Source: an uncultured Roseateles sp. (lineage in GTDB: Bacteria; Pseudomonadota; Gammaproteobacteria; Burkholderiales; Burkholderiaceae). From it: 45,791 nucleotides of DNA. Position 1 is the stretch's first letter. Each line of letters begins with the position of its first letter. Location of the stretch: contig CAMPJJ010000037.1 of NCBI GenBank assembly GCA_946886855.1, positions 1 to 45,791 on the forward strand. Reading direction: 5' to 3'. The notes below the pieces were generated by a model. That model searched no databases and was not told the origin of the DNA. It saw nothing but the letters and a program-made list of their open reading frames with translations. The translations under genes and the position numbers were made by a program. Shown piece after piece: positions 25,449 through 34,603 of this stretch.

Positions 25449-26943
25449 GATCCTCCATCAGCTGCTCGGCCTGCCCTTCGAAGGTGGGCACGCCCGTGAG
25501 CACGCCATGGAACGCCTCGAGGACCTCGCCGATCCGTATCCCCTGCCGGTCGATGCGCAGCTCGCGGATCGATTCCTCATGCGCGCCACCGCGGTTCTTG
25601 ATGATCGAGAGCGCTTTGCGGATTCGACCGCGGTGCTCGAAGAATCGCAGCAGCAACACGGCATCGGCCACGTAGCTCACGTTGAGGTTGGAGGTGGACA
25701 TGGTGCCGACCAGGCTTTGTTGCGCGTTGAGCAGCAACGTGGTCACCCCTTGCTGGTTCAGGTACGCGAGCAGTTCATGCAGTTGAAGAATGAGCTGCTG
25801 CTCCTGAGGCATCGCCGCCATGTACCCGGTGAGGCTGTCGACGACGATCATGCGGGCGCGGCGCCGTTCCACCTGCGCCACCACCATGGCGTCGAACTGT
25901 CCGGGTGAGATCTGCGCGGGGTCGACCTGTTGAAGCTCCAGCAGACCCGCATCGATGTGGCGGCGAAGCGGCAGTCCAAGCAGTTCGGCCCGTCGCAGCA
26001 GGGTGCCGATGCGTTCGTCGAATTCGTACATCGCCACGGGCTCGCCGCGTTCGCACGCGGCATGGACGAACTGCAGCGCGAGGTTGGTCTTGCCACTGCC
26101 GGCCGGTCCCATGAAGAGCGTGGAGGTCCCGCGCAGCGGTCCTCCGTCCATCATCGCGTCCAGCTCCTGGAGGCCGCTGCTCACCGCCTCACCCGTGAAG
26201 AGCTGGGCGTGGTCCGACGCGATCAGCCTGGGAAACACTTGAGCGCCGCCCGTGAGCACCACGAAATCGTGGAACCCGGCCACGTAGTCCACCCCGCGAA
26301 GCTTGCGCACCTGCAGGCGGCGCCGCGCGCCACCGAAATCCAGCGTCAGCCGCTCCAGCGAGATCACCCCGTGGCACAGGCTATGCAAATGGGCGTCGCT
26401 TTGACCCTCGTTGCCGGTCAGGTCGTCAGTGAGCAGCACGGTGACCTGCCGCGTTGCGAAGTACTGCTTGAGCGCCAGCACCTGGCGCCGATAGCGAAGG
26501 GAGTCCTGCGCCAGCAGCCGCAGCTCCGACAGACTGTCGAACACCACGCGGGTCGGCTGCAAGTCATCGATGCGGTCCGTGATGCGCTTGATGGTCTCGC
26601 CGAGCTCGAGTTCCCAGGGATGCAGCAGCGTTTGCTGGTGGTCGGGCGAAAAAACGGTGTCGACCTCGGAGAACTCGAAAAGGCTGATGCCGTCCAGATC
26701 CCAGCCGTGCGACGCCGCCACATCGGACAGCTCCTCCGCGGTCTCGGACAGCGTGACGTACAGCACCTTCTCGCCGAGCGCCGCGGCGTGTCGCAGGAAC
26801 TGCAGGGAGACGGTCGTCTTGCCCGTGCCCGGCGGCCCTTCGAGCAGATAAAAGCGCGAGGCCGGCAAGCCCCCTCGCAGGACCGCGTCCAGTCCTGGAA
26901 TTCCGCTCTCGACCCGTTTCGAAGTCACGACTTCTGTGCTCAT
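25429..26943 (-). CDS. KaiC-like double RecA-fold ATPase
   Basis: 504 residues from ATG 26943 (MSTEVVTSK). Two tandem KaiC domains: the first with Walker A GPPGTGKTT at residues 36-44 and a Glu-bearing LSETAEEL; the second with Walker A GPAGSGKTN at about 278-286 and YEFDER. Walker-B-like segments are TRVVFDSLSEL and MIVVDSLTGYM. Outside cyanobacteria such proteins are usually signalling ATPases without KaiA/KaiB; neither is seen here. It overlaps the hybrid kinase by 20 nt, which points to a shared sensory task. Confidence 0.9.
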   Translation of the reverse strand: MSTEVVTSKRVESGIPGLDAVLRGGLPASRFYLLEGPPGTGKTTVSLQFLRHAAALGEKVLYVTLSETAEELSDVAASHGWDLDGISLFEFSEVDTVFSPDHQQTLLHPWELELGETIKRITDRIDDLQPTRVVFDSLSELRLLAQDSLRYRRQVLALKQYFATRQVTVLLTDDLTGNEGQSDAHLHSLCHGVISLERLTLDFGGARRRLQVRKLRGVDYVAGFHDFVVLTGGAQVFPRLIASDHAQLFTGEAVSSGLQELDAMMDGGPLRGTSTLFMGPAGSGKTNLALQFVHAACERGEPVAMYEFDERIGTLLRRAELLGLPLRRHIDAGLLELQQVDPAQISPGQFDAMVVAQVERRRARMIVVDSLTGYMAAMPQEQQLILQLHELLAYLNQQGVTTLLLNAQQSLVGTMSTSNLNVSYVADAVLLLRFFEHRGRIRKALSIIKNRGGAHEESIRELRIDRQGIRIGEVLEAFHGVLTGVPTFEGQAEQLMEDRGDFAP

Positions 26944-27349
26944 GCGCGTGCCTGTAGGTGTGCCACTCCAGCGCAGGATAACCCGCCCTCTCGGCCGAGA
27001 ACGGTGGAAGCTCGATTGGAAAAGCACGCGGGTCACTGACCGCCCGCGCCGAGCGCTCCCAGCTCGGCGACTAAGCCGTCTTCGAGAGGCCCACGCGGCC
27101 CGCAGCATCTGAGGCAGACCGGCGACGCTTCGCGGCAGCCGCAAAGCGTTCCAGCCCCCATGCTGCGCGCGCCGTGCGGACATCGTGCGGACATCGAGCG
27201 GCTCTGACGATCTCCACGAACGGGCCGGACGCCCGCAGCACGATCATTGCCGGCCGGCTGGAGGCCCTGAGGCGCCTGCTCGGCGAGCTGCACAGCAGCA
27301 CCGGGGGTTTCCGCTGACGGGGCCGTCGCGCCGCGCCAACCCAAGAGCA
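26944..27349. other. 406-nt gap between KaiC gene and PAS kinase
   Basis: No intact gene. It contains the dnaE2 remnant. A minus-strand open frame covering most of it lacks a ribosome site and family resemblance. Confidence 0.6.
27106..27317 (+). pseudogene. Decayed 3' end of a second dnaE2
   Basis: On the plus strand codons 27246-27314 read IAGRLEALRRLLGEL...FR followed by a TGA at 27315. The intact DnaE2 ends IAGRLEDLTELLGEL...FR and stop. Fifteen of 23 residues agree and the stop is in register. Further left, 27106-27200 aligns patchily at DNA level with the dnaE2 segment encoding LEDETGN to QRKVLLRARL, with indels. The flanking genes run the other way. Strong for the last 72 nt, weak for the left part. 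Confidence 0.7.
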
Positions 27350-29467
27350 TCAGTGGTTCCCACCGATCGCTGCGTCGCCGCCCCCACCGACACCGGCATC
27401 GATCGCGGCATCGATCGCGGCATCAATAGCGTGCGCGAGCTCGCCCTCGTGAAACGGCTTGGCCACGCGTCGGAACCAAGGCAGCGGCGGTTGGTCGACA
27501 GGGCCCGTGTCGCCTCCCGCGCTGATGGCGATCACCGGGATGGCGGCAGTCCGCGGTGCCTGTGCGAGCAACTCGAACGCCTGCCGTCCCGTCAACTCCG
27601 GCATGTGGTTGTCCATGAGAATGACCGAGGGCTGATGCGCAATCGCCAGGGCCACCCCTTCGCGGCCGTTGGTGGCCGTGATCAGGTGCAGGTCACGGCG
27701 ATGGGACAGCTGAGCCCTCACAAGTTCTTGACTCCGGAGATCGTCCTCGACAAGGAGCACCGTGTGACGGGGCCGATCGGTCGAGGGTGATTGGTGCCCC
27801 GTCGCCCGTTCCACCTCGACCTCCACCTTCCCCTCCACCTCCACCCGGACTTCCTGCGCCCACGCTTGGCCTGGTCCGGCGGCCACCAGTTCAACCCAGA
27901 AACAGCTGCCCACGCCAGGAGTGCTCGTCACGCCCATGCGCCCGCCCATGAGTTCCACCAGATGTTTGGTCACGACAAGCCCCAGACCGGTGCCCTCCGT
28001 GCCGCCTTCACCATGCTGGGAGCGACCCAGCCGGTTGAAGGCCTCGAACAGGTGTTCGAGTTGCTCCGCGGACAGCCCCGCGCCGCCGTCGACCACCTCG
28101 ATCCGCACGTGGCCACTGTTCGTCTGCCTCACGGTGAGCGTTAGCTCGCCCTGCGCCCGGTTGTACTTCACCGCGTTGGACAGCAGATTGAGCACGACCT
28201 GTTTGAGCCGCGTGCGGTCCGCGACGACGGTCACGTCGGGCGCTGGGAAGAAGCGGCTCTTCAGCGAACGGGCGCTGGCCAAGGGCTCGATGATCGCGGC
28301 GCATTCGGCCAGCACGTGATCCAACGCCAGCGGCTCCAGGTGCAGGTCGATCTTCCCGGCCTCGATACGGGCCAGGTTCATGAGCTCGTTCACCAGCGTC
28401 AGCAGGTGTTGCCCGGCCTGCAGGATGTGCCCACTGAAGGCGGCCTGACGCTCCGCGGGCAACGCGTGGCCCGCGTGACCTGGCTGAGTGAGCAGTTGGG
28501 CGAAGCCGATCACCGCATTCAGCGGCGTGCGAAGCTCGTGACTCATGCGAGTCAGGAACTCACTCTTGGCCTCATTGGCGCGCTCCGCCGCCTGCACGGC
28601 AGCGGCGAGTTCCAGGTTGCTCGTTTCCATCTGCCGCGTGCGCAGCGCCACCCGCTGCTCCAGCGCATCATTGAGACGGCGCACCTCGGCCTCGGCCGTC
28701 TTGTGAACCGTAACGTCCTTCAAGGTGCTGAACCACAACGAGCCGCCCACCACGGCGTCTCTGGCGATCGGCTCAAACACCTGGGCCACGTACACCAGCT
28801 CGCCTGACGGTTGGACCAGGCGGTACTCGATCTCCGTCTTGGCGCCGCTGCCGAGCGCTTGCGCGATGGCTCGACTGACCTCGCCCTGGTCCTCCCCGTG
28901 GACGAGCCGGGCGACCCAATCGGGATGGCTTCGCGGCAAGCTCTCCGCCGAACATCCGGCCAGCACCGGCAGCGTATCGGACCAGCTCTGAAAAATGCCG
29001 TCAGGCAGTGCCACGACGTGGGCAAGCCTGGCCAGCTTCTGAGCGTGTGACAGCGCGGCTTCGCGCTCGCGCAGGGTGGCCTCTGCCTGAACGCGCAAGG
29101 TCACGTCCAGCGGCGCCACGAAGCGAGCCGGCCGACCTCGGTACATCAGCTCATGCGACGTGATCTCGACGAAGATCAATCGCCCATCGCGCAACCGATG
29201 ACGCCACACACCGCTGCTGAAGACCTGCGCCGGCGTCAACCGAACGGACTGCTCCACGGCGCCGATGTCTTCCGGCGGACGGATGTCGCGGATGGTCATC
29301 GCCAGAAATTCATCCCGCGAGTAACCGTACTTCTTGCAGGCGACCTCGTTGACGTCCAGGAAGGCGAGCGTTTGCAGATCGTAGATCCACATGGGCACCG
29401 GGTTGGCTTCGAAAAGCTGCTGGTACCACTGAGCGTCGGCTGCGTCCATTGCGGGCGTTGGTTCCAT
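27350..29467 (-). CDS. PAS-domain hybrid histidine kinase with C-terminal receiver
   Basis: 705 residues from ATG 29467, preceded by AGGGG. Order: PAS domain (about 14-125, [17 protein letters not shown]), second PAS-like domain (about 150-260, [13 protein letters not shown]), coiled coil, phospho-His at about residue 310 in [18 protein letters not shown], ATPase motifs [16 protein letters not shown] and GTGLGLVV, then a Val/Glu-repeat linker and a receiver with Asp in [13 protein letters not shown] and Lys in VAKPFH. The tail is repeat-derived (12-nt units at 27395-27430). No membrane helix seen. May feed the nearby receiver-only proteins. Confidence 0.9.
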   Translation of the reverse strand: MEPTPAMDAADAQWYQQLFEANPVPMWIYDLQTLAFLDVNEVACKKYGYSRDEFLAMTIRDIRPPEDIGAVEQSVRLTPAQVFSSGVWRHRLRDGRLIFVEITSHELMYRGRPARFVAPLDVTLRVQAEATLREREAALSHAQKLARLAHVVALPDGIFQSWSDTLPVLAGCSAESLPRSHPDWVARLVHGEDQGEVSRAIAQALGSGAKTEIEYRLVQPSGELVYVAQVFEPIARDAVVGGSLWFSTLKDVTVHKTAEAEVRRLNDALEQRVALRTRQMETSNLELAAAVQAAERANEAKSEFLTRMSHELRTPLNAVIGFAQLLTQPGHAGHALPAERQAAFSGHILQAGQHLLTLVNELMNLARIEAGKIDLHLEPLALDHVLAECAAIIEPLASARSLKSRFFPAPDVTVVADRTRLKQVVLNLLSNAVKYNRAQGELTLTVRQTNSGHVRIEVVDGGAGLSAEQLEHLFEAFNRLGRSQHGEGGTEGTGLGLVVTKHLVELMGGRMGVTSTPGVGSCFWVELVAAGPGQAWAQEVRVEVEGKVEVEVERATGHQSPSTDRPRHTVLLVEDDLRSQELVRAQLSHRRDLHLITATNGREGVALAIAHQPSVILMDNHMPELTGRQAFELLAQAPRTAAIPVIAISAGGDTGPVDQPPLPWFRRVAKPFHEGELAHAIDAAIDAAIDAGVGGGGDAAIGGNH
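27395..27430 (-). repeat. 12-nt tandem repeat x3 at kinase C-terminus
   Basis: Plus-strand unit GGCATCGATCGC, third copy slightly diverged. Encodes repeated Ile-Asp-Ala-Ala in the last residues of the PAS kinase. Confidence 0.92.
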
Positions 29468-29733
29468 TGAACCCCTGTTCCGTCGCGGCGACTTGGTCGC
29501 CCTGGATCAGGAGGTGTTGGGAAGGATGCTTGGCGCCGAGGGCACTGCCTTCGACGCGTCCGTTACCGCCGAGACAGCATAGCTGCAACGGCGCGTTCTC
29601 AGCCGACGTTCATCGACTGAGTGACGCGTTGCCACCGCCACCCGCCCTGCGCGCCCTGCCCCTCACGAAGTAGGTCAGACATCGGACGGTAAGCCCGATC
29701 GACCGAACGCGCCGGCAAAGCGACGACGCGTGG

Positions 29734-30105
29734 CTACGGGCGGCGGTCGGCGCGCAGAAGACGCGCGACTTCTTGCATCAGGACAGGCTTGACAAGATTG
29801 AAGTCGAAGACGGTAGGCTCATAGGACGTGGCGTCGCCAACCCTTCCGACTGCCGACATCGAGATGAGCAGTATGGGCTTTGGCATCCTTCTCGCGGCCA
29901 GCGCAACGAGGAGCGCATTGCCCGATCGCAGGTGAGGCTCCATCACGACGGCGTCGACGGGCTCATGCGCCAAGCAAGAGAGGGCTTCCTCGACGTTTCG
30001 CGCGCACACCGGTCGCCAGCCCTCGATGGCAAGCCACGTTGCGACCGGCTCCATGGAGTCCGGAAAGTCGTCGAGGAGCAGGATCGTTGAGCCAAGCTTG
30101 AGCAC
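29734..30105 (-). CDS. Receiver-only protein with Glu at the phospho-acceptor position
   Basis: 123 residues from GTG 30105. The receiver fold is otherwise complete: acidic pair in ILLLDDFPD, Ser in LLISMSAVG, Lys in NLVKPVL. The acceptor Asp is replaced by Glu56 (AVVMEPHLRSG), a change that can mimic the phosphorylated state. It lies 266 nt upstream of the PAS kinase on the same strand and resembles the receiver at 22005-22370. Likely a constitutively active or phosphate-independent adaptor; this is inference. Confidence 0.82.
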   Translation of the reverse strand: MLKLGSTILLLDDFPDSMEPVATWLAIEGWRPVCARNVEEALSCLAHEPVDAVVMEPHLRSGNALLVALAARRMPKPILLISMSAVGRVGDATSYEPTVFDFNLVKPVLMQEVARLLRADRRP

Positions 30106-30331
30106 GCGTACATGTTATCCATTCACGCGCATCGAACACTTGGAAACTCTTACAGGGCAACCCGTATGGGAAATGTTCTACAGGGTGGCGCCCGATGAGG
30201 GGGTGGATGTCCAAGCCCAACTCGCTCATCGAACAAGAGTGCCTCAACTTTGAAGGACCTCCTCCCGTCCGCCTGCGCTCAGCCGGACGTCAGGGTCGTC
30301 TTCAGGACGCCGAAGCGGCCATCGAGCCAGC

Positions 30332-31711
30332 CTAGCGACTGACCCAGAACGTGCTGGAAGCCTGCAGCACGATCATCGCGATCGTGGCCGCGCCCATCGC
30401 CGCAGTCGCCAGCCAGCCCAGCACACGCCATACCGGCGGCAGTCGCAACTCGCCGACGATCTTGCGGTGCGACGCCGCCACCATCACCGCGATCATGATG
30501 GGCACGGAGATCACGGCGTTCACGACCGCCGACCACACCAGCGCCTTGATCGGATTGAATCCCGAGAGGCTGATCGCCAGACCGGTCAGCATCGCGCCGC
30601 TGAGGATCGCGTAGAACACCTTGGCGGAATGGGCGGGGCGGTCGAGCCCGCGCCGCACGCCGGCGAGCGTGGCGACGGCATAGGCGGCCGATCCCGCGAG
30701 CACCGGCAGCGCGAGGAAGCCCGTGCCCACGATGCCGGCGGCGAAGAGCACGAACGCGAAGTTCCCCGCGATCGGCTTGAGCGCCTGCGCGGCCTGCGCG
30801 GTAGTCTCGATGTCGCGCACGCCGTGGGCATGCAGCGCCGCGGCGGTGGCGACGATCATGAAGAACGCGATCGTGTTGGAGAAGCCCATGCCGACCAGCG
30901 TGTCGGTGCGCAGACGGCGGAACTGTGCCGTCGCCTGCTCGGGCGCGACTGCAAGCGGACGGTCCGCATCGATGCGACGGATCTCCTCAGCCTCCTGGCT
31001 GGCCTGCCAGAAGAAGAGGTAAGGACTGATCGTCGTGCCGAGGACCGCGACGACGGTGGTCGTGTATTCGCGGTCCCAGTGCATCGTCGGCATCACCAGC
31101 GACTTCAGCGCGAGCACCCAATCCGCCTGTGCTGCGAAGCCGACGCCGACGTAGGCCAGCAGCGTCAGCGTCAGCCACTTCAGCAGCATCACGTAGCGCG
31201 CGTAAGGCAGCCAGATCTGCAGCAGGAGCGAGAGCAGCGCCATGACCACCACGAACGCGCCCGGTGGCCCGCCCACGGCGAGGTGCATCGCGTCGCCCAT
31301 TGCGCTGAGATCGGCACCGAGGTTGATGACGTTGGCGACGACCAGCAGCGAGACCAGCGCGACCACCAGCCAGCGCGGGCAGAGCTTGGAGAAGTTCTCG
31401 GTCAGGCCCTTGCCGGTGATGCGGCCGATGCGCGCGCTGGCGAGCTGGATGCCGACCATCAGCGGGAAGGTGACCAGGATAGTCCAGCCGACCGCGTAGC
31501 CGTACTGCGCACCGGCCTGTGAATAGGTCGCAATGCCGCTCGGATCGTCGTCCGCGGCACCGGTGATCAGACCGGGGCCGAGCTTACTCCACCAGGGTGC
31601 ACTGACGGAGGCCTTGTCCGAGGGCGATTCCTCCGACCGCGTCGTGACGGAAGAAGCCTCGTGGGCGGAAGCCTCATCGGAAGGCGGTACCGCGTCAGGC
31701 ACGGCAGCCAT
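30332..31711 (-). CDS. NRAMP-family divalent metal transporter
   Basis: 459 residues, about eleven membrane helices. ATG 31711 shares its A with the TGA of the upstream dehydrogenase (TGATG), so translation is coupled. The helix-1 motif is DDDPSGIATYSQ rather than the classical DPGN. The helix-6 region is GTTISPYLFFWQAS rather than MPH. Both substrate-binding motifs therefore differ from Mn/Fe NRAMPs, and the ion may differ (NRAMP-related Mg transporters are one possibility). An acidic/Ser-rich cytosolic N-terminus of about 40 residues precedes helix 1. Confidence 0.85.
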   Translation of the reverse strand: MAAVPDAVPPSDEASAHEASSVTTRSEESPSDKASVSAPWWSKLGPGLITGAADDDPSGIATYSQAGAQYGYAVGWTILVTFPLMVGIQLASARIGRITGKGLTENFSKLCPRWLVVALVSLLVVANVINLGADLSAMGDAMHLAVGGPPGAFVVVMALLSLLLQIWLPYARYVMLLKWLTLTLLAYVGVGFAAQADWVLALKSLVMPTMHWDREYTTTVVAVLGTTISPYLFFWQASQEAEEIRRIDADRPLAVAPEQATAQFRRLRTDTLVGMGFSNTIAFFMIVATAAALHAHGVRDIETTAQAAQALKPIAGNFAFVLFAAGIVGTGFLALPVLAGSAAYAVATLAGVRRGLDRPAHSAKVFYAILSGAMLTGLAISLSGFNPIKALVWSAVVNAVISVPIMIAVMVAASHRKIVGELRLPPVWRVLGWLATAAMGAATIAMIVLQASSTFWVSR

Positions 31712-32472
31712 CACATCTTCGGCTGGCCGTTGGAGGCCATCACGCCGCCGTCGACAGGAAGGTTCACGCCGTTGACGAAGCGCGCATCGTCGCTGGCCAG
31801 GAAGGACACGACCGCGGCGATGTCGGCGGGCTCCGCCGGGCGGCCCAGCGGCATCCGTTCCATGAAGCGGGCGACGAGGTCCTGGTCCTCCAGCATCTCT
31901 TCGGTCATGCCGGTGCGCGTGAGCGACGGCGCGACCGCATTGACCCGCACGCCCTTGCCGCCGAAGTCCAGCGCGAGCGAGCGCGTGAGGTTCACGACGC
32001 CGCCCTTGGCCGCGTTGTAGGCGCACATCCCCCAGTCGCCGGAGAGGCCCGAGACCGACGCGGTGTTGACGATGCAGCCCTTGCGCTTGAGCAGCTCGGG
32101 CATCGCCGCGCGGCATCCGTGGAAGACGCCGCTGAGATTGATGGCGAGGGTTTCGTTCCAGTCTTCCAGCGAGACCGTCAGCGCGTCGCCTTCCGTGCCG
32201 ATCCCCGCGTTGTTGACGATCACGTCCAGCCCGCCGAAGCGTTTCACCGCCGCGGCCACTAGCGCCTCGACGTGCGCGTACTTCGAGACGTCTGCCGCCT
32301 GTGCCAGGGTACGGTTCTGCGGGAGCTGTTTCGCGACCTGGTGCAACTTGTCCTCATGCCTCGCGCAGATCAAGACGTTGGCGCCCTCGTGCGAGAAACG
32401 CTCGGCGACGCCGCGTCCGATTCCCGACGACGCGCCGGTGACGATGACGGTCTTGCCCCTGAATCGTTCCAT
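31711..32472 (-). CDS. Short-chain dehydrogenase/reductase
   Basis: 253 residues from ATG 32472, with AGGAG upstream. Rossmann cofactor motif TGASSGIG (residues 12-19), NNAG, Ser in NTASVSGLSG and the YNAAK active site. Ends RFVNGVNLPVDGGVMAS, as in classical SDRs. Substrate unknown. Translationally coupled to the metal transporter by TGATG. A 10-nt repeat lies immediately upstream. Confidence 0.88.
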   Translation of the reverse strand: MERFRGKTVIVTGASSGIGRGVAERFSHEGANVLICARHEDKLHQVAKQLPQNRTLAQAADVSKYAHVEALVAAAVKRFGGLDVIVNNAGIGTEGDALTVSLEDWNETLAINLSGVFHGCRAAMPELLKRKGCIVNTASVSGLSGDWGMCAYNAAKGGVVNLTRSLALDFGGKGVRVNAVAPSLTRTGMTEEMLEDQDLVARFMERMPLGRPAEPADIAAVVSFLASDDARFVNGVNLPVDGGVMASNGQPKM

Positions 32473-32828
32473 GCCGGTCTCCTGTGGTCTGCCGTGGTCT
32501 GCTGTGGTCTGCTGGGACCCGCGTGACAACAGGCAAGGCGAATGCCCGCCAGTGGCGGCAACGGCAAGGCCGGCTGCAGGGCGATGGCGGTCGAACACCA
32601 CTGCCTTTGCAAGGCGCCACCCATCTCACCGGGGGAGCGCGACTTCCCGCGGTCAGCGCCGACGCCTCACCGGAGCGACCCGGACTGCCGGTGCGGCCCA
32701 ATCATGCGCATGTCCAGCTCGGTCGCGAATCTTGGGGGCGCCCCCGGGTCAAGTCTCGCGTGAGCAGAGCCACTGGCGTTTGCGTTGGCAGCGCCCTGCC
32801 CTGAGCATGCGGCGCGTACGGGACTTAG
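32473..32828. other. 356-nt gap without a supported gene
   Basis: Holds the 10-nt repeat and a GGGGGCGCCCCC palindrome near 32740. No ORF with a credible start or family. Confidence 0.5.
32481..32515 (+). repeat. 10-nt tandem repeat beside the dehydrogenase ribosome site
   Basis: Three units close to GCTGTGGTCT directly 5' of the dehydrogenase start region. Confidence 0.85.
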
Positions 32829-33293
32829 CTACGGGTTGAGCGCAAGCACTGCAACCATCTCCCCCGTGCCTGCCTCCAAGCCGATCTCTTCAAATCCGAA
32901 CGCCGCATACAAACGCTTCGCCGTTTCATTGGCTGGCTTGCAGCTGATGAAGACCTTGCTCGCGTCAGCGTGCAGGGAGATTTCCCGCAGTACCACATCC
33001 AAGGCCGCTCGACCGTACCCCTTGCCCTGATCAGCCCCGGCAATCATGAAACGCCAGATGCCGTAGCTGCCTGGCTCCTCGTCGCCCGGTTCCGGCACGA
33101 CATACATGACGAACCCGACAGGCTCGCTGCCGGCCAGGATCGCGCGAGGCCGCAGTGCGTCGTTGAAGCTGGCCTCCGCGATCGAGTAGGCGTTGGAGGC
33201 CAAGAAATCGCGTTGATGTTCATGGACCTCCAGGCATGCGACCGAGTCGAAAATCTCTCGTGTGACGGGAACAAGGCTCACCAAGGGGCTCAT
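32829..33293 (-). CDS. GNAT-family N-acetyltransferase
   Basis: 154 residues. Acetyl-CoA binding signature in the core (WRFMIAGADQGKGYGRAALD, with Q-G-K-G-Y-G as the pyrophosphate loop) and the late NETAKRLYAAFGFEEIG segment typical of polyamine or amino-acid acetyltransferases. The N-terminus (HEHQRDFLASNAYSIAEA) resembles the diamine/spermidine acetyltransferase group, but the acceptor is uncertain. Stands alone, with no strong ribosome site visible. Confidence 0.85.
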   Translation of the reverse strand: MSPLVSLVPVTREIFDSVACLEVHEHQRDFLASNAYSIAEASFNDALRPRAILAGSEPVGFVMYVVPEPGDEEPGSYGIWRFMIAGADQGKGYGRAALDVVLREISLHADASKVFISCKPANETAKRLYAAFGFEEIGLEAGTGEMVAVLALNP

Positions 33294-33394
33294 GACACAA
33301 GTCTAGCGACGGCTCCCCCTTGAGCCGATCGGCACCCCAGCGGACGACGTTCGCCAACGCGCTGGCGTTGCGACCGACCCATCCACAGACGGGC

Positions 33395-33508
33395 TCACGC
33401 CGTCCCGACGGGGGATGCCGCGGAGGCCGCTCTCGCGCGCGTCACGACGAACCCTGCCCGCTTCATGGCGAGCTGGAGCGCATCGGCCAGCGTGGCCTTT
33501 GTGGTGAT
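33395..33508 (-). pseudogene. Out-of-frame C-terminal end of the RsbR-like gene
   Basis: Encodes ITTKATLADALQLAMKRAG and about 18 further residues, ending with TGA at 33395-33397. This is the expected last helix of the STAS domain, displaced by loss of one base. Confidence 0.72.
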
Positions 33509-34275
33509 CCTTCCAGGTCGATGCCAAGATGCACGATGGTCTGTGCGATCTGGGGTCGGATGCCGCTGATGATGCAGTCCGCGCCCATCAATCGGATCGC
33601 CGTCACCGTCTTCATCAGGTGCTGGGCGACGAGCGTGTCCACGGTGGGAACCCCGGTGATATCGATGATCGCGAGCATCGAGCCGGTCTCGACGATCCGC
33701 TGAAGGAGCGTCTCCATGACCATCTGCGTGCGACCGCTGTCCAAGGTCCCGATCATCGGCACGGCCAGGACGCCCTCCCAGAGCTTCACGACGGGCGTCG
33801 ACAGTTCAAGCAGCTCCTCTTGCTGGCGAGCGATGATGTCTTCCCGGGTCCGCTGATAGGTCGTGACCGTGTACTGCGCCATGCTGTCGAGCAGGGTCGA
33901 GATCTCCCAGGTCGATTCCGCCAGCGCCGTGGGCTGATCAGCGAAACGCTGCTGCAGTCCTACGAACAGGGGCCTCTTGAGCGCCAGCACGAAGCGACTG
34001 GTCTCCGCAGCCGTGACGCCCTTCGCCGCACCCGAGCGTGAAATGGCTGCCAGGACCCCGCGCACGCTCTCCCAGGTGGGTGTCTCGAAGTTGCCCGTGT
34101 CGCCACTGGCTCGCAAGCCGGCCAGGAGGGCCTTCAGCAGTTCACCCGCTTCTCGGCCTTGCGCGACCGCGTTGGCCCCGCCACGCCCTTGGCCCAGTTC
34201 CGCCATCCATTGGTTGATCAGTTGATCCCCGGGCTGAGAAATGAGGTCTTCGAGCGCGGCTTGATTTTGCTTCAT
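33463..34275 (-). CDS. RsbR-like STAS-domain stressosome protein, C-terminus frameshifted
   Basis: 270 residues as read. The N-terminal half is the RsbRD-type helical sensor domain; the C-terminal STAS domain begins at about residue 160 (STPVVKLWEGVLAVPMIG) and carries the usual Thr sites in TLDSGRTQ and DITGVPTVDT. After VHLGIDLEG the reading ends in an odd Pro/Arg tail. The expected ending ITTKATLADALQLAMKRAG lies in another frame and runs to a stop at 33395. Restoring one base between 33508 and 33509 reconnects it. No RsbS/RsbT genes adjacent. Confidence 0.82.
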   Translation of the reverse strand: MKQNQAALEDLISQPGDQLINQWMAELGQGRGGANAVAQGREAGELLKALLAGLRASGDTGNFETPTWESVRGVLAAISRSGAAKGVTAAETSRFVLALKRPLFVGLQQRFADQPTALAESTWEISTLLDSMAQYTVTTYQRTREDIIARQQEELLELSTPVVKLWEGVLAVPMIGTLDSGRTQMVMETLLQRIVETGSMLAIIDITGVPTVDTLVAQHLMKTVTAIRLMGADCIISGIRPQIAQTIVHLGIDLEGSPQRPRWPMRSSSP

Positions 34276-34603
34276 GGGTCTTCGGGGCGGCCCGAAGGCT
34301 CAATGGGATGGTGCGCGATAGTACGCTCGCCCAGTGACTCAAGGCGCGTTCTCCGCGGATATCTCTCTGAATATCTCTTCCGAGCTCCCTGAAGCAGCCA
34401 TAGAGCCGCCAAAGAGCGTCCATGAACCCCTGAGTCGTGGCCGGCCGCTACCGACACTTCATCGTGAGAACTAAGCTGGCGATGAAGCTGACGATGCCCC
34501 GGCCTCCCGGCCGCCGCTCAAGACAGCAGGAAATCGGGCATCATGAACATGGCCGCCCAGCGCGGCCACCAAGGACGCACCCACGCGCCGGGCAGTGCCA
34601 GGG
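34276..34603. other. 328-nt gap without a supported gene
   Basis: Open frames here lack ribosome sites and family signatures. Nothing recognised. Confidence 0.45.

Noticed and set aside
27033..27200. Minus-strand LEDG and CGC segments resembling DnaE2 inner motifs
   Set aside because: Matches are short and on the opposite strand to the clear plus-strand remnant; likely chance.
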